Shown here in pieces: positions 9,983-18,008 of a stretch of 64,000 nucleotides of DNA. The translations under genes and the position numbers were made by a program. Every line of letters begins with the position of its first letter. Positions within the stretch are counted from its first letter, which is position 1. Where the stretch lies: the NCBI RefSeq assembly GCF_014648475.1, contig NZ_BMRE01000008.1, positions 1-64,000 of the forward strand, written 5' to 3'. Source of the stretch: Lentzea flava (GTDB lineage: Bacteria; Actinomycetota; Actinomycetes; Mycobacteriales; Pseudonocardiaceae). The notes below the pieces were generated by a model, which made no database searches, was not told where the DNA came from, and was given only the letters and a program-made list of their open reading frames with translations.

Positions 9983-10306
9983 TCAGCCGCGTTTGCGCAG
10001 GCGGCGGGCGACGAGCCCGCCGGCCGACGCGGCCAGAACGGCGCCACCCGCGATCGGCTGCACCAGGAAACCGGTCAGCAGCGCCACCACGACCACGGTG
10101 CTCAGCAGCACCATTCCGAGCGCCACCATGAGGTCGCGGCGAACCTGCGTCCGCACCATCCATCCGTCGATCACGTCTCGCCAGTCTCGCGGGTTCATGA
10201 CCTCAACAACGGCCGCACGACCGTGAATCTCAATTACCACAGGTGGGCCGCCGCACCCCACGCGCGACGGCCCACCCGTTATCCCCAGCACGGTTTCGTT
10301 TTCCAC
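9983..10306 (-). CDS. Small membrane protein (up to 107 aa) downstream of sigma-factor gene
   Basis: The C-terminal half has two hydrophobic helices (LMVALGMVLLSTVVVVALL and GGAVLAASAGGLVA) and ends in a basic tail (RRLRKRG), suggesting a small inner-membrane protein. The longest frame starts with GTG at 10306. An internal ATG at 10198 would give a 71-aa protein that keeps both helices. It is the third gene of a minus-strand set after the sigma factor and the Sel1-like protein. It may act in the same circuit as a membrane partner, but there is no anti-sigma motif to support that. Confidence 0.55.
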   Translation of the reverse strand: MENETVLGITGGPSRVGCGGPPVVIEIHGRAAVVEVMNPRDWRDVIDGWMVRTQVRRDLMVALGMVLLSTVVVVALLTGFLVQPIAGGAVLAASAGGLVARRLRKRG

Positions 10307-10326
10307 GATCCACTTTCGAGTGCTGA

Positions 10327-10677
10327 TCAGGTGCGGTTGCCCACCTCGGCGAGGTAGGCGACCGCGTCCTGATCACCCAGGGCCGCCGCACGATGCCACC
10401 ATGCGCCGGCTTCGGTGTGCTGATCGGTGAATTCCAGCAGTTCGGCGAGACGTCGAGCGCTCCGTGCGTCGCCCAGTTCCGCGCGCTCGCGGCACGCGGA
10501 CAGCTCCGACGCAGGCCAGTCCCGCGACCAGCTTCCCCCCTCATCAGCGGTGGATTGAGGCATCTCGACCCGGCCAGGACCGTCGAGGGCGTGCATCACG
10601 GTCGCCTCGCTGCTGATCGCGGCGACTTCCTGATGCAGTTCCTCGACGTCCCTGGCCAGCAGGTCGTCAAAGCGCAT
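10327..10677 (-). CDS. Sel1/TPR-like protein (116 aa) beside sigma factor
   Basis: The N-terminal part is short and helical. The second half has a Sel1/TPR-like pattern (RAELGDARSARRLAELLEF followed by AGAWWHRAAALGDQDAVAYL), normally used for protein-protein contact. The ATG lies 15 bp downstream of the sigma-factor stop and is preceded by GGGAGACGAGGT. The location points to a modulator of the sigma factor or of its target. That is inference, and no enzymatic motif is seen. Confidence 0.7.
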   Translation of the reverse strand: MRFDDLLARDVEELHQEVAAISSEATVMHALDGPGRVEMPQSTADEGGSWSRDWPASELSACRERAELGDARSARRLAELLEFTDQHTEAGAWWHRAAALGDQDAVAYLAEVGNRT

Positions 10678-10692
10678 ACCTCGTCTCCCTCG

Positions 10693-11203
10693 CTACTCCT
10701 GCTTCGAGGACCACTCACCCAGCCGGTTCTTGGCGCTGGAGAGGTAGGTGCTCACCGTCGCGGCACCGAGGCCCAGCATCTGGGCGATCTCGGCCGTCGT
10801 GAACCCCGCGTAGTGGCGCAGGAAGAAGATCTCCTGGTGCCGCTCGGGGAGTTCCCGGAGTGCACGGCCGACGACATCTCGGACCACGACGCCGTTCTCC
10901 GTGGGACTTGCCGATCCGCGGGTGCGCACGTCGTCGCGCGGTTCGGAGACGCAGACCTCCCTGCGGTGCTTCTCGACGTGGTCGAGCAGCGCGTTGCGGA
11001 AGATCGTCCGAAAAGGTCTTCAGCGCGGCGTCCTGGAGGACGTCCTGAGCCGCGTGATGGTCACCCAGACTGCGGCACGCGTACCGGAAGAAGGGCTCCC
11101 AGTACCTGTCCATCACGCGCGTTGCGAACGACGCCCTGTCCTCAGGGCATTGGTGGTGCTTGGTCACCTGGTCACCGCCATGACGCAACGACCTGGATCC
11201 CAT
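10693..11203 (-). pseudogene. ECF-like RNA polymerase sigma factor, frameshifted
   Basis: Two overlapping frames together encode a sigma-70 family protein of about 169 aa. Region 2 (SFATRVMDRYWEPFFRYACR, DVLQDAALKTF) lies in the first frame. Region 4 (LPERHQEIFFLRHYAGFTT, IAQMLGLGAATVSTYLSSAK) lies in the second. Reading one T fewer in the TTTT run (AAAA at 11011-11014 on the plus strand) restores the sequence KTFRTIFRNALLDHVEKHRR, the expected join between regions 2 and 4. The ATG at 11203 has GGGAGG 4 nt upstream. The shift could be a real mutation, a sequencing error in the homopolymer, or slippage during expression. Confidence 0.85.
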
Positions 11204-11230
11204 TGATCCTCCCGGGGCACTCAAAACGAG

Positions 11231-11260
11231 GCCTGCCTGCCCTAGAGGAACCAGGCAGGC
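11231..11260. promoter_or_regulatory. Inverted repeat in divergent promoter region
   Basis: A perfect 9-bp stem (GCCTGCCTG / CAGGCAGGC) with a 12-nt loop sits between the divergent sigma-factor and TIR genes. It could be an operator or the base of a transcript hairpin. No clear -35/-10 pair stands out around it. Confidence 0.4.
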
Positions 11261-11429
11261 TGAGGACCGTGAACTACGGAACCACCCTGATCAACGGCGC
11301 GACGGCAGCGGATCTCAGCCGGATTCCGCCGAATTCACCCGAACGGCCCAGGCCGGTCCTCGCCGCCGGGCAGCCGACCGGCGGTCAGTAGTCTCCAGAC
11401 CCGAAGCTCACCATGAGAGGGTTTGGGCG

Positions 11430-12815
11430 ATGCCTGGCGTGTTCGTCAACTACCGCACCGGAGACGGTGAATGGGCTGCTGCCCTGGTCAAGCGGGAGTT
11501 GGGTGCGCGCTTCGGTGCTGACCAGGTGTTCTACGCGAGCCAGTCGATCCGCCTCGGCGAGGACTTCTCCCGCGAGATCCTGAGCGGGCTGCGCCGGTGC
11601 GAGGTGCTGCTCGCGATCATCGGGCCCCGCTGGTCCGGCGCCGTGGACCGGGAGGGCGTCCGAAGACTCGACAAGGCCGACGACTGGGTGCGGCGGGAGA
11701 TCACCGAGGCCTTCCAGTGCGGGTTGCGGGTCATCCCCGTGCTGATGGACGGCATCGACCCGCTCAGCGAGGCCGACCTGCCCGACGCGTTGAAGCGGCT
11801 GGCGCGCTGCCAGTACCTGCGCATCCACCACCGCAGCGACGACCTCGACCTGCCGCGGCTGGTGGACGAGCTGGTCGAGCTGGTGCCGGAGCTCGTCACG
11901 GCGAAGGCGGCGCCGGTGGCACGTCCGGAGCGTCCGGCCGAGGGGGAGCTGCGCAGCACCGTCACGGAGTTCCGGCAGGCGCTGGCCGAACCCGTGGGCC
12001 AGACGGTGAGCGATCGCGTCCGCGCCGCGGCCGCCTCGGCACTCGACCTGCTGGCGGAGACGCGGTACCCCACCTCCGGTCACCTGGACGAGAACGACCT
12101 CCCCGCCGAGCTGGAGAAGCGGCTCACCGGGTACGAGCACGACATGGCGCCACTGCTGCGGCTCGTCGCCATCGGCGTGCGGTCCGGCGATCGGCGGCAC
12201 GACGACCTGTGGGCCACGCTGGTCGAACGCTTCGTGCGGCCCGCACCGCACCACCGCGGCGCACAGCAGGTGTGGGTCAACGCGTCAGCCTATCCGGCGT
12301 TGCTGCTGGTCTACGTCATCGGCGTGGCAGCGGTGGAGGCCGGCCGGGAGGACCTCCTGCACCGGCTGCTCTGCCAGAGCTCGGTCATCGAGGCCGATGG
12401 ACGGTCCACGCCCGTTCTGCGTCTGCTGGCGTTGCGCAACGTCGTCGACCCACGGCACGCGGCAGCGCTTCCCGCGTGGGGTGGCACGCCCCCGCACCAG
12501 GCGTTGAGCGTGCAACTGAGGCAAGTGTTGAGCAGGGTGTTCTTCAACGTCGTCGACGGCAGCGCCTTCGAGTGGGCGTTCGCGGACTACGAGTTCCTGC
12601 GCAGCCTGCTGGAACTGCACGACGGCGCGTTCTCCTCGCTCGGCGAGTTCGCGGTGCGGCTCGACCGGGTCGACGACGTGATCTACGAACGCAACCTCGC
12701 CCGCCTCAACGCGGACTCGGCCCTGCTGCGGGCCGGAGCGTTCGGCGGCGATCCCGATCGGGTCGCGGCGGCCTGGCGCGAGCTGCGCCAGGCCACCCGT
12801 GCCCGCTACTCGTAG
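11430..12815 (+). CDS. TIR-domain protein, candidate NAD-cleaving enzyme (461 aa)
   Basis: Residues 1-145 form a TIR domain starting VFVNYRTGDGEWAAALVKRE. The stretch DDWVRREITEAFQCGLRVIP closely follows the human SARM1 active-site helix, and Glu90 aligns with the catalytic glutamate of TIR NAD glycohydrolases. The remaining 310 residues are helical, with no domain I recognise. They include a hydrophobic stretch near residue 290 (YPALLLVYVIGVAAVEAG) and may sense a trigger or oligomerise. The gene stands alone with its own promoter region, GAGAGGG is 9 nt before the ATG, and no classical defence partner (SIR2, Thoeris ThsA, nuclease) is next to it. NAD depletion during phage infection is one possibility; signalling is another. 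Confidence 0.82.
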   Translation: MPGVFVNYRTGDGEWAAALVKRELGARFGADQVFYASQSIRLGEDFSREILSGLRRCEVLLAIIGPRWSGAVDREGVRRLDKADDWVRREITEAFQCGLRVIPVLMDGIDPLSEADLPDALKRLARCQYLRIHHRSDDLDLPRLVDELVELVPELVTAKAAPVARPERPAEGELRSTVTEFRQALAEPVGQTVSDRVRAAAASALDLLAETRYPTSGHLDENDLPAELEKRLTGYEHDMAPLLRLVAIGVRSGDRRHDDLWATLVERFVRPAPHHRGAQQVWVNASAYPALLLVYVIGVAAVEAGREDLLHRLLCQSSVIEADGRSTPVLRLLALRNVVDPRHAAALPAWGGTPPHQALSVQLRQVLSRVFFNVVDGSAFEWAFADYEFLRSLLELHDGAFSSLGEFAVRLDRVDDVIYERNLARLNADSALLRAGAFGGDPDRVAAAWRELRQATRARYS

Positions 12816-12818
12816 CCG

Positions 12819-15425
12819 TCACTCGAGGTCTTCCAGCAGGACCAGGCTGTAGTACCAGCCGGTGGCCACAGCCAGCACGCCGTGGTTGTACTCGGCCGGT
12901 ACCGACGCCTCGCCCTGCGCGTTGCTGCCCCAGCCGACCACGGAGCCGTCCGTCTTCAACGCCAGGTTGTGCGTGAAGTGGGTGGAGAACGACGTGACGC
13001 CGGCCTTGGCCGCGGGCGGCACCTCGTACTCGTCCCCTGGCTCTTCCGCCGCGGCAGGCCATCCGGGCCTGCCCCAGGAGATCACGGAGCCACCCGGCAG
13101 CAGCGCCAGGCTGTGGGCCGTGCCGGCGGCGATCGCGGTGACGCCGCTGCGGGCTTCCTGCGGAACGTCCGACTGACCCGCCCAGTTGGTGCCCCAGGCG
13201 ATGACGGAGCCGTTCGCCTTCAGCGCCAGGTAGTGGCTGACGCCGGCGGCGATCGCGGTGACGCCGCTCAGCGCCTCCGGCGGAACGGAGAACTCCTCGT
13301 CGCCCCAGACGACGACGGATCCGTCCGCCTTCAACGCCATGCTGTGGACGCCGCCGGCGGCGATCGCGATCACGTCGTGCCTGGCCTGCGGCGGAACGGT
13401 CGTCTGGCCGTTGCTGTTGTCGCCCCAGGCGATGACAGACCCGTCCGCCTTCAGCGCCAGGTTGTGGTTGTCGCCGGCGGCGATCGCGGTGACGCCGCTG
13501 CGGGCTTCCTGTGGAACCTCCAGCTGACCGCCCCAGGCGATGACCGAGCCGTCCGCCTTCAAGGCCAGAGAGTGCTCGTACCCGGCATCGATCGCGACCA
13601 CACCGCTCGAGGCCGTGTGCGGAACGTCCGTCTGGCCCGTGTTGTTGAGGCCCCAGGCCTTGACCGCACCCCGGGAGACCCTGAGCTGCCGGGACGACTG
13701 CGCGGTCCGCGTGCCGCTCGTGACGGTGAGCGAGACGGTGTAGACACCGGGTTCGGCGAACCTGTGGTCGAACTCGGGCGTGTCCGCGGTGATCAGGGGA
13801 GTGGTCGTGCCGGGCCTGCTCACGGTCCACCGCCAGCGGTCGAGGCGGCCGGTGGTGTCCGCGCTGAAGTGCACCGACTCGCCGATCACCGGCCGTGGCC
13901 GCCGCACGTCGATCCGGGTGATGCCCGGTGGCGCCTCCGCCGGAACCACGGTCACCACCGCTTCCGCCTCCGCGCTGCCCCCGTTGCCGAGGGCCGAGGT
14001 GGTACGAACGGTGAAGCTGCCCGGTTGGTGCCAGCGGTGGCGGACGGTGGCGCCGGCCGCCTCCGTTCCGTCGCCGAACGACCAGCGGGTGGTGGCGGTG
14101 CCGGCGGGCCGCAGCAGCACGGTCAGTTCGAACTCGTCTCCGACCACACCGCGGTTGCCCGGCCGGACCACGATGGACGCCGTGGTCTCCGGCGCCCGCG
14201 GTGGCGGGTTCGCCTGCGGTGTCGAGCTGTTCCGGCCGGGGAGCCCCTGTCCCGGTTGCTGCATCCGGTGGTCGACCTTCGTCGCCTGCGCCAGTGGATC
14301 CGGTGCGGGCGTGGCCTCGTCGGCCGTGGGGCCTTCGGTGTACTTGGTGATCGTCTTGACGTCGCCCGCCAGGTCCAGCACCCCGGCGGTGCTGCCGTTC
14401 GGGTCGTTGAAGAACACGATGCCGTCCCTGGCGATCAGCTCGAACCGGATCGGCCGGTCGAACAACTGCCGCTGGGCGACCGTCCGCGAGGTGGCGAGAT
14501 CGACGATCGTGGCCTGCCCGGTGGAGTAGTCGGGCACCACGACGACCCTGCCGACCTCGACCGGGCTGCCGAGCTCCGCACCCGCGGAGCTGACCTGCAC
14601 GGGTTCGGTGCAGCCGGTGTCGAACGCGCACGAGACCAGTTCGCCCCGGCTGCCGGTCGCGACGAGCACCCCCGCCCGGCCGGCGGATCCCGTGATCACC
14701 GTCGTGTCGTCGGTGTGTGCCGCAAGCCGCACCGACCGCGCGACCGCACCGGTCCCGGGGTCGAGCAGCTCGGCCGTGCTGTGCTCGGAATCCACCAGCA
14801 CCGGCCTGCCACCGGTGATCGCCAGGTGACCGCTGTTCGTCGCGGCGGAACGGGTTCGTCGCTGTCCCCGGTCCAGCCAGACCAGGTCGCCCGTCGTGTC
14901 GTCGATCGCCCACACCCGGCCGTGCTCGTCGATCCCGGCGCTGCCCGGCCTGATCGCCTCCGCCAGCCGCTGCGGTTCACCTCGCGGCGCCAGCGTCGCG
15001 GGGTCGACCTCGGCTGTCATTCCACTGTGGACGTCGAGCACGTGCAGCGCGTCCGGACCGGGCAGCACGAGCAGCCCGTCGCTCGCGGGGAGCACCGGCA
15101 CCGGTGGGGTGGCCCGTTCGGTGGCGCTGTCGACGCTGCTCACCCGGCCGGTCTTCCGGTTGAGCACCACGGCCGCGCTGCCCCGTTGGGCTACGGTCAG
15201 CGCCGTGCCGGCCTCTGCGACCGGCACGTGGGCCGTCACCTCGGCGGCAGCGCCGTCGACCAGGGTCGCTTCGCCGGTCTGGCTGGACGCGAGCCAGACC
15301 GTGCCGGAACGCATGCGCACGTGCGAGGTCTCGTAGCCAGGTCCCACCACGAGAACGGCCGCGGCGGTCGCGGTGACGGCGGCGAAGGCGGTCAGGAGCC
15401 GGGTACGCCGGGTCAGCGGTGTCAT
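12819..15425 (-). CDS. Secreted protein with PKD domains and RCC1-type propeller, copy 2 (868 aa)
   Basis: An N-terminal membrane anchor or signal (LLTAFAAVTATAAAVLVVGP) is followed by about 330 residues of NHL/propeller-like beta repeats (LVDGAAAEVTAHVPVAE, DHRVWAID-type blocks). Two PKD domains come next (WSFGDGTEAAGATVRHRW; FDHRFAEPGVYTVSLTV). The C terminus carries about seven RCC1-like repeats, each of the form GVTAIAAGxxHxLALKADGS VIAWG. The order suggests an extracellular binding or scaffold protein. It is 3 bp downstream of a close paralogue and is the last gene of the moxR operon. The two copies clearly arose by tandem duplication. Confidence 0.85.
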   Translation of the reverse strand: MTPLTRRTRLLTAFAAVTATAAAVLVVGPGYETSHVRMRSGTVWLASSQTGEATLVDGAAAEVTAHVPVAEAGTALTVAQRGSAAVVLNRKTGRVSSVDSATERATPPVPVLPASDGLLVLPGPDALHVLDVHSGMTAEVDPATLAPRGEPQRLAEAIRPGSAGIDEHGRVWAIDDTTGDLVWLDRGQRRTRSAATNSGHLAITGGRPVLVDSEHSTAELLDPGTGAVARSVRLAAHTDDTTVITGSAGRAGVLVATGSRGELVSCAFDTGCTEPVQVSSAGAELGSPVEVGRVVVVPDYSTGQATIVDLATSRTVAQRQLFDRPIRFELIARDGIVFFNDPNGSTAGVLDLAGDVKTITKYTEGPTADEATPAPDPLAQATKVDHRMQQPGQGLPGRNSSTPQANPPPRAPETTASIVVRPGNRGVVGDEFELTVLLRPAGTATTRWSFGDGTEAAGATVRHRWHQPGSFTVRTTSALGNGGSAEAEAVVTVVPAEAPPGITRIDVRRPRPVIGESVHFSADTTGRLDRWRWTVSRPGTTTPLITADTPEFDHRFAEPGVYTVSLTVTSGTRTAQSSRQLRVSRGAVKAWGLNNTGQTDVPHTASSGVVAIDAGYEHSLALKADGSVIAWGGQLEVPQEARSGVTAIAAGDNHNLALKADGSVIAWGDNSNGQTTVPPQARHDVIAIAAGGVHSMALKADGSVVVWGDEEFSVPPEALSGVTAIAAGVSHYLALKANGSVIAWGTNWAGQSDVPQEARSGVTAIAAGTAHSLALLPGGSVISWGRPGWPAAAEEPGDEYEVPPAAKAGVTSFSTHFTHNLALKTDGSVVGWGSNAQGEASVPAEYNHGVLAVATGWYYSLVLLEDLE

Positions 15426-15428
15426 CGG

Positions 15429-18008
15429 TCAGTCCGTCCCTTCCACGAGGATCAGGCTGAAGTCGTTGCCCGCCGCGACGGCCAGCACGCCGCTGGTTCC
15501 TGGCGGTAGCGGGTCGACGTCGTAGCTGACGAGACCCCATCCGAACGCGGTGCCGTCCGCCTTCACGGCCAGGGCGTGCTGGTGACTGATGTCGATCGCG
15601 ACGACACCGCTCTGCGCTTCCTCCGGCACCCGGAACGTCTTCTGCTTCCGGCTGCCCCAGCTGATGACCGAGCCGTCTTCCTGCAACGCCAGGCCGACGC
15701 TGCCGCCCAGGGCGAGTGCGCGCACGCCGCCGGAGATGCTGGGCGGCGTGCCATCCTGGAACGGGCCGTCGCCCCAGACGACGAGGGAACCGTCGGCTTT
15801 CAGCGCCAGACTGGTGCTGTCCCCGGCGGCGATCGCGACCACACCGCGCCGGGCCTCGTCCGGTACGTCTGATTCCTCGCTGGTACCGCCCCAGGCGATG
15901 ACGGAGCCGTCCGACCTCAACGCCAGGCTGTGCCGATCTCCTGCGGAGATCGCGACCACACCGCGCCGGGCCTCTTCCGGCACGTCCGACTCCCCGTCGC
16001 GGCCGCCCCAGGCGACCACGGATCCGTCGGTTTTCAACGCCAACGTGTGCTCGCCGGAGGCGGAGATCGCGATCACGCCGCTGGTCGCCTCCTGCGGCAC
16101 GTTCAGCCGGTTCGCGGTGTCGTCCGGTCCCCAGGCGATCACGCGGCCGTCGGTTTTCAACGCCACCGCGTGGGTTTCGCCTGCGGCAACGGCGATCACG
16201 CCGCTCTCGGCAGCCGGCGGAACGATCATCGGCCAGTCCTCCCGGGTCAGGGCCTTGACGGTGCCTCTGGCCACGGTGAACTGACGGGACGACTGCGCGG
16301 TCTGGGATCCCTTGGTGACGGTGAGCGCGACGGTGTACCGGCCGGGTGTGGCGAACCGGTGGTCGAACTCGGCTGTCCGCGCGGTCACCTCGGGTGCCGG
16401 CTGACCTGACCGGGTGACCGTCCACTCCCACCTGTCCGGCTCGCGGGTGGTGTCGGCGCTGAAGTGCACCGGCTCGCCGATCACCGGCTTCGGCCGGCTG
16501 ACGGCGAGCGAGATGATCCGCGGCGGCGCTCCTCGCGGGACCACCGTCACCGCGGTCTCCGCCTCTGCCCGCCTTCCCTCGCCGAAGGTGGCGGTCGCGC
16601 GGACGGTGAAGACACCCGGCTCGAGCCAGGTGTGCCGGACCGAGGAGCCGGAGGCGTCGGTTCCGTCGCCGAACGACCACCGGATCGTGGCGCCGGCGGC
16701 GTGCTGGAGCACGAAGGTCAGCTCGAACTCGTCACCGGCCACCCCGCTGTTGCCGGGTTCGACCACGATGGACGCGGCGGGGCTCGAGGCCGTCAGGTCC
16801 GGCCGGCTGTTCTGGTGGGGTTGCCCGAGCCCGATCTTCTGCTTCTCGTGGCCGGTCTTCCTCACCTCGTCCGCCCGCACCGACCGGTCGGGCGTCGGGG
16901 TGGGCTTGTCCACGGCGGGGTTCTCGGTGTACTTGGTGATCGTCCGGACCGTGCCCCACAGGTCCAGCACGCCGGCCTTGTTGCTGTTGGGGTCGTTGAA
17001 GAACACGATGCCGTCCCGGGCGATCAGCTCGAACGCGGTCGGCCGCTCGAACAGCGCGCGCTGGGCCACCACGCGCGACGTGGCGAGGTCGACGATCGTG
17101 GCCTGCCCGGTGGAGTGGTCGGGCACCACCGCGTGATCACCCACCTCGACCGGCGCGCCGAGCTCGGCACCCGGCGACCCCACCTGCACGGGCTTGGCGC
17201 AGGACCCGGTGCCGAACGTGCACGAGATCAGCTCGCCGCGGGTGCGCACCGCGATCAGCAACCGGGACCGGTCGGCGGAGCCGCTGACGACGACCGCATC
17301 GCCGGCGCGGAGATCCGGCCGCAGGGAACGCCGGACAGCACCGGTCTGGGGGTTGATCAGCTCCGCCGTGCCGTGCTCGGGATCCACCAGCGCGGGCAGG
17401 CCCTGCGTGATCGCGAGGAGACCGCTCCTGGTCGCCGTGGCACGGGATCGTCGTTGTCCCCGGTCCAGCCAGACCAGGTCGCCCGTCGCCTCGTCGATCG
17501 CCCACACCCGGCCCAGTCCGTCGGCGACGACGCTGCCCGGCCTGACCGCGCCGGCCAGGTGCTCGGGTTCGCCTCGCCGCGCGAGCGTGGCGGGATCGAC
17601 CGCGGCGACCGCTCCACTGTGGACGTCGACCACCCGCAGCGCGTCCGGTGAGGGCAGCAGGACCAGGCCGTCGCTCTCCGGGAGCACGGACGCCGGGCGG
17701 GAGACCTGCTCGGTGGCGGTGTCGATGCGGCTCAGCGCACCGGTCTTCCCGTTCAGGACGAAGGCGGCGCCGTCCTGGTGGTGGGTCACGCTCAGCGCGG
17801 TGCCGGGAACGGCGACCGGCACGTGGGCCTTCACCTCGGCGGACGCGCCGTCCACCAGCGTCGCCTCGCCGACCGGTCCGGACGCGAGCCAGACCGCGCC
17901 GGAGAGCATGCGCACCTGCGGTGGCTCATAGCCGGGCCCCGCCACCAGAACGGCGGCGGCGATCGTGGCGACGGCGCCGAGGGCGACCCTGACGTGTCCC
18001 GGTTTCAT
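15429..18008 (-). CDS. Secreted protein with PKD domains and RCC1-type propeller, copy 1 (859 aa)
   Basis: The layout matches the downstream paralogue: a signal or anchor (VALGAVATIAAAVLVAGPGY), a propeller-like region with the shared blocks STGQATIVDLATSR and ELIARDGIVFFNDPNS, two PKD domains (WSFGDGTDASGSSVRHTW; FDHRFATPGRYTVALTV), and about seven RCC1-like repeats ending LAVAAGNDFSLILVEGTD. The ATG at 18008 overlaps the transglutaminase stop in an ATGA junction, so it is translationally coupled to that gene. An in-frame extension upstream exists but would lie inside the transglutaminase gene. The likely place of action is outside the membrane, together with the membrane proteins of the operon. 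Confidence 0.85.
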   Translation of the reverse strand: MKPGHVRVALGAVATIAAAVLVAGPGYEPPQVRMLSGAVWLASGPVGEATLVDGASAEVKAHVPVAVPGTALSVTHHQDGAAFVLNGKTGALSRIDTATEQVSRPASVLPESDGLVLLPSPDALRVVDVHSGAVAAVDPATLARRGEPEHLAGAVRPGSVVADGLGRVWAIDEATGDLVWLDRGQRRSRATATRSGLLAITQGLPALVDPEHGTAELINPQTGAVRRSLRPDLRAGDAVVVSGSADRSRLLIAVRTRGELISCTFGTGSCAKPVQVGSPGAELGAPVEVGDHAVVPDHSTGQATIVDLATSRVVAQRALFERPTAFELIARDGIVFFNDPNSNKAGVLDLWGTVRTITKYTENPAVDKPTPTPDRSVRADEVRKTGHEKQKIGLGQPHQNSRPDLTASSPAASIVVEPGNSGVAGDEFELTFVLQHAAGATIRWSFGDGTDASGSSVRHTWLEPGVFTVRATATFGEGRRAEAETAVTVVPRGAPPRIISLAVSRPKPVIGEPVHFSADTTREPDRWEWTVTRSGQPAPEVTARTAEFDHRFATPGRYTVALTVTKGSQTAQSSRQFTVARGTVKALTREDWPMIVPPAAESGVIAVAAGETHAVALKTDGRVIAWGPDDTANRLNVPQEATSGVIAISASGEHTLALKTDGSVVAWGGRDGESDVPEEARRGVVAISAGDRHSLALRSDGSVIAWGGTSEESDVPDEARRGVVAIAAGDSTSLALKADGSLVVWGDGPFQDGTPPSISGGVRALALGGSVGLALQEDGSVISWGSRKQKTFRVPEEAQSGVVAIDISHQHALAVKADGTAFGWGLVSYDVDPLPPGTSGVLAVAAGNDFSLILVEGTD

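Noticed and set aside
11430..12815. TIR gene as part of a Thoeris or similar multi-gene defence island
   Set aside because: Neighbours are a sigma factor set and an envelope operon, and no ThsA-like, SIR2 or nuclease gene is adjacent.
12706..14913. Long minus-strand frame overlapping the second propeller gene in another phase
   Set aside because: The alternative phase encodes clear RCC1 and PKD repeats. This one does not.
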